Of a stretch of DNA of 64,000 nucleotides, positions 61,419-64,000 are shown piece by piece. Every line of letters begins with the position of its first letter. Position 1 is the first letter of the stretch. The position numbers and the translations under genes were made by a program. The stretch comes from Chitinophagaceae bacterium (GTDB lineage: Bacteria > Bacteroidota > Bacteroidia > Chitinophagales > Chitinophagaceae): assembly GCA_947446645.1 (NCBI GenBank), contig CANFHA010000001.1:186001-250000 (forward strand), written 5' to 3'. A model generated the notes under the pieces. The model had not been told where the DNA came from. It made no database searches and saw only the letters and a list, made by a program, of their open reading frames with translations.

Positions 61419-62528
61419 TTATTCTGCTGATGGTGCACCTTTGAGAGAGGCCATGTCTATTACATAGCGGAAACGGACTTCCTCATCCTTCACTTTTTTG
61501 AAGGCCTCGTTTATGTCCTTGATGTCTATCATTTCTACGTGGGGCAGTATGCCGTGTGCCGCACAGAAGTTGAGCACTTCCTGTGTTTCTGCTACACCAC
61601 CTATAAGGGAGCCGCCTACACTGCGACCCTTCATAGCTACCTCCATGTTGTTGGTAGGGGCTTTGTAGGGCCCCAGCAGGCCTACAGTTACCAGGTTGCC
61701 ACGCCATTTGAGCAGGTTTATATATGGGTTCACATCAAACGAGGTTGGTATGGTAACGAGTATAAAGTCGAAAGTGACTTCGTGCGCCTTCATTTCGCTC
61801 TCATTCTCGGACACTATAACCGCATCTGCACCTAGCGCCATTGCAGCTTTTCGTTTTACTTCCTTAGTGGTAATAGCGACTACATTTGCGCCCATAGCTT
61901 TTGCCAGCATCACGGCCATGTGGCCAAGGCCACCTATGCCTACCACGCCTACTTTATCGCCCGCTTTCACGTTCCAATGGCGCAAAGGCGAGTAGGTGGT
62001 GACGCCGGCACAGAGTATGGGCGATGCTTTGGCTATATCCAGGCTTGCCGGTATGGTGAGCACAAAGTCTTCGCTTACAACAATATGGGTAGAATAACCG
62101 CCAAAGGTATTGTACTTGCTTTCATCCGGCACCAAGTAGCCATTGTAAGTGAATGTGGCACCGTGCGGCCCCTGGCAAAACTGCTCCTCACCCTGCTGAC
62201 ATGGCTGGCAGTGGCGACAGGAATCTATCATGCAACCTACGCCTACGATATCCCCGACGCTGAATTTTGTAACCCCGCTGCCAGCGACCGTTACCTTGCC
62301 TATGATCTCGTGGCCGGGTACGCAGGGGTATATTGTATTTTTCCAGTCATTTGCCACCTGGTGAATGTCGGAATGGCATACGCCGCAGTATAGTACCTCT
62401 ATGAGCACCTCACCTGCCTGTGGTGTGCTGCGCTCTATATCCATTGGTACCAGCTTTTTGCCGCCTATAAGGTCGCCCGTGGCACCATATCCTTTCGCGG
62501 TCATTGTTCCGCTTGTAGTTGTATCCAT
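61419..62528 (-). CDS. Zinc-dependent NAD(P) alcohol dehydrogenase (YahK/cinnamyl-ADH type)
   Basis: The 369-residue medium-chain dehydrogenase has the catalytic zinc Cys in YCGVCHSDIHQV and the partner His in PGHEIIGKV. The four structural zinc Cys are in CMIDSCRHCQPCQQGEEQFCQG. The Rossmann motif is VGVVGIGGLGHMAVMLAKAMG. This set defines the YahK/CAD group, which reduces aldehydes with NADPH and acts broadly on aliphatic and aromatic aldehydes. Substrate here unknown. It carries a 14-residue N-terminal stretch before KGYGA. Confidence 0.92.
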   Translation of the reverse strand: MDTTTSGTMTAKGYGATGDLIGGKKLVPMDIERSTPQAGEVLIEVLYCGVCHSDIHQVANDWKNTIYPCVPGHEIIGKVTVAGSGVTKFSVGDIVGVGCMIDSCRHCQPCQQGEEQFCQGPHGATFTYNGYLVPDESKYNTFGGYSTHIVVSEDFVLTIPASLDIAKASPILCAGVTTYSPLRHWNVKAGDKVGVVGIGGLGHMAVMLAKAMGANVVAITTKEVKRKAAMALGADAVIVSENESEMKAHEVTFDFILVTIPTSFDVNPYINLLKWRGNLVTVGLLGPYKAPTNNMEVAMKGRSVGGSLIGGVAETQEVLNFCAAHGILPHVEMIDIKDINEAFKKVKDEEVRFRYVIDMASLKGAPSAE

Positions 62529-62748
62529 AATTTTATGTGTTTACCCGTAAACTCATAAAATCTGTTCCATACAGGGAATTGATAGCTGTGTGATAGCTGC
62601 CGCAAGTTTTGCACCACAATGGAAATGATCTTGAGTAAAGATTTGCCCGATTAAAATAGTAACTGCAAAATCGCAAGTATAAAATATGCGGTATAGTTTT
62701 TATGCGAATAGGCGCTATCGATTTAATATTTCCTTCAAAACACCCGCT

Positions 62749-63123
62749 ATGCTTCAGTACAACAAAACATTCAGCAGCTTTTCAGTAAATGATATTCAGA
62801 AGGCAAAAGACTTTTATAGCAAGATCATAGGGCTGGAGGTAGCTGACAAAGAGGAAGCCATAGAAATGACTGCCGGTGACAACCGAGTAGTGCTATATCC
62901 GAAACCGGACCATGTTGCCGCTACTTTTACGGTGCTTAATTTTTCTGTAGACGATATAGAGAAAGCCGTAGATAGCCCGACTGCCCAAGGTGTGCAATTT
63001 GAGCAATATGGAGGCGATATAAAAACCGACGCTAAAGGCATATGCAGGAGCGACCGGGGAGCAATAGCCTGGTTTAAAGACCCGGCAGGCAATATACTTT
63101 CTGTAATGGAAGGAATGGAATAA
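62749..63123 (+). CDS. VOC (glyoxalase/bleomycin-resistance fold) protein
   Basis: The start at 62749 (MLQYNKTFSSFSVNDIQKAKDFYSKIIGLEV) gives 124 residues with the standard beta-alpha-beta VOC opening. The second half has WFKDPAGNILSVMEGM, the usual closing strand. Upstream in-frame codons are not family-like. It is likely a small lyase or isomerase or a ligand binder; the metal site is not complete enough to name an enzyme. Confidence 0.85.
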   Translation: MLQYNKTFSSFSVNDIQKAKDFYSKIIGLEVADKEEAIEMTAGDNRVVLYPKPDHVAATFTVLNFSVDDIEKAVDSPTAQGVQFEQYGGDIKTDAKGICRSDRGAIAWFKDPAGNILSVMEGME

Positions 63124-63263
63124 AAGTGCCGATAGCAAGCGAATAAGAAAAGCCTATTGTGAAGATGAATGCAATAGCGGCAGAAATATACCTAAATTGT
63201 CGCGGTGGAGCGCCGGGCAGCTGGTAGCTGTTGATATGGTGAAACCGCGTTAAAGCCGGCTGT

Positions 63264-64000
63264 ATGAAAATAGCAACTTATAATGTAAACGGTGTGAATG
63301 GCCGCCTGCCTGTGCTGCTGCGCTGGCTGAAGGAAAGTGCGCCCGATGTAGTATGCCTGCAGGAGCTGAAAGCACCGCAGGAGAAATTTCCGCTACAGGC
63401 CATTACCGATGCTGGCTATAATGCTATATGGTATGGGCAGAAGAGCTGGAATGGCGTGGCCATACTGGCAAAGGGCATGGAGATACACGAGACCAGGCGC
63501 GGACTACCAGGCGACCCGGAAGACCTGCATAGCCGGTATATAGAAGCAGCAATAAACGGCATGGTGATAGGCTGCCTGTACCTGCCAAATGGCAACCCCG
63601 CGCCGGGACCGAAATTTGACTACAAGCTGGCCTGGTTCAAGCGGCTGACGGCCTACTCATCAAAACTGCTGAAGAAAGATATTCCCGTTATTCTTACCGG
63701 CGACTTTAACGTGATACCTACTGAACAGGATGCTAAGAAGCCGGAGAACTGGGTAAGAGATGCATTGTTCTTCCCCGAGAGCAGGGATGCCTATAAAAAA
63801 CTAGTAGCAAAAGGGTGGACAGACGCCCTGCGCAAACTCTATCCTGATGAGAAAATCTACACCTTCTGGGACTATTTCCGCAATGCCTTTGCGCGCGACT
63901 CGGGTATACGGATAGATCACTTTTTGCTCAGTCACCACTTTGACAAACGCCTTGTAGCAGGTGGTGTAGACCGCGAGGTGCGCAGCTGGGAAAAAACCAG
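63264..64000 (+). CDS. xthA: Exodeoxyribonuclease III (5' part, cut by window edge)
   Basis: The open frame from ATG 63264 runs to the window end, 245 codons without stop. It reads MKIATYNVNGVNGRLPVLLRWL, then DVVCLQELKAP (the metal-binding Glu), SWNGVAILAKG, LTGDFNVIPTEQDA (Asp and Asn) and GIRIDHFLLS near the end, the full set of EEP-fold motifs up to the last Asp-His pair. This is the family of exonuclease III/AP endonuclease in base-excision repair. Only about 15 more residues would be expected outside the window. Confidence 0.92.
   Translation, partial: MKIATYNVNGVNGRLPVLLRWLKESAPDVVCLQELKAPQEKFPLQAITDAGYNAIWYGQKSWNGVAILAKGMEIHETRRGLPGDPEDLHSRYIEAAINGMVIGCLYLPNGNPAPGPKFDYKLAWFKRLTAYSSKLLKKDIPVILTGDFNVIPTEQDAKKPENWVRDALFFPESRDAYKKLVAKGWTDALRKLYPDEKIYTFWDYFRNAFARDSGIRIDHFLLSHHFDKRLVAGGVDREVRSWEKT

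Overview
The window looks like a chromosomal segment from a Bacteroidota bacterium, most likely of the class Chitinophagia. Four things point there: three very large secreted repeat proteins with type IX secretion (T9SS) C-terminal sorting domains (one type A, two type B/gliding-motility-associated); Bacteroidota-restricted families (DUF4836 lipoprotein, DUF3127 protein, PUR/DUF3276 protein); many promoter -7 boxes of the Bacteroidota form TAnnTTTG, two with a TTTG -33 box at 19 nt spacing; and start sites that mostly lack a Shine-Dalgarno sequence. No phage, integrase, intact insertion sequence or CRISPR array was seen. The only recognisable toxin-antitoxin or defence unit is a YefM/YoeB pair.

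Layout. 1-4.5 kb: the end of a truncated ketosynthase-like protein, an S4 RNA-binding protein, two lipoproteins, a DUF3127 OB-fold protein with an SSB-like tail, and tRNA-His. 4.8-18 kb: a GT-C membrane glycosyltransferase, a secreted protein, then on the minus strand an 8.7 kb gene for a 2890-residue T9SS adhesin-like protein followed 28 bp later by an OmpA-family protein. 18-25.4 kb: two tandem signal peptidase I genes, yefM/yoeB, the minus-strand panD-flippase-rfaE2 unit, and a two-component system. 25.5-33.4 kb: PUR protein, a family 4 glycosyltransferase, a 1.4 kb gene-free stretch made of dispersed repeats, glnS with an unusual repeat tail, ridA/tsaB divergent, an ArsR-type regulator and a PaaY-like hexapeptide protein. 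33.4-42 kb: a thioredoxin-fold protein and two T9SS type B surface proteins of 1052 and 1425 residues. 42-56.6 kb: typA, small regulators (SRPBCC, MarR), TPR proteins, a lone receiver domain overlapping an alpha/beta hydrolase, a TMTC-like membrane protein, a GHL10 hydrolase, an outer-membrane barrel protein, MgtC and GH3. 56.7-64 kb: a tandem pair of paralogous membrane proteins, rplU-rpmA and a Lys/Ala/Pro histone-H1-like protein, a second gene-free repeat stretch, a zinc alcohol dehydrogenase, a VOC protein and the start of xthA, which runs off the right edge.

Functional themes. Surface and envelope biology dominates: T9SS cargo, signal peptidases that process exported proteins, OmpA anchoring, heptose and glycan assembly, and several GT-C membrane proteins. 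Housekeeping translation genes (glnS, typA, rplU, rpmA, tsaB, tRNA-His) lie between them. The least explained features are a 22-residue tandem repeat appended to glutaminyl-tRNA synthetase, a roughly 165-nt non-coding repeat present once in each large gene-free region in opposite orientations, and hairpin and direct-repeat structure in the typA leader. All family assignments rest on reading motifs by eye; no database search was run.
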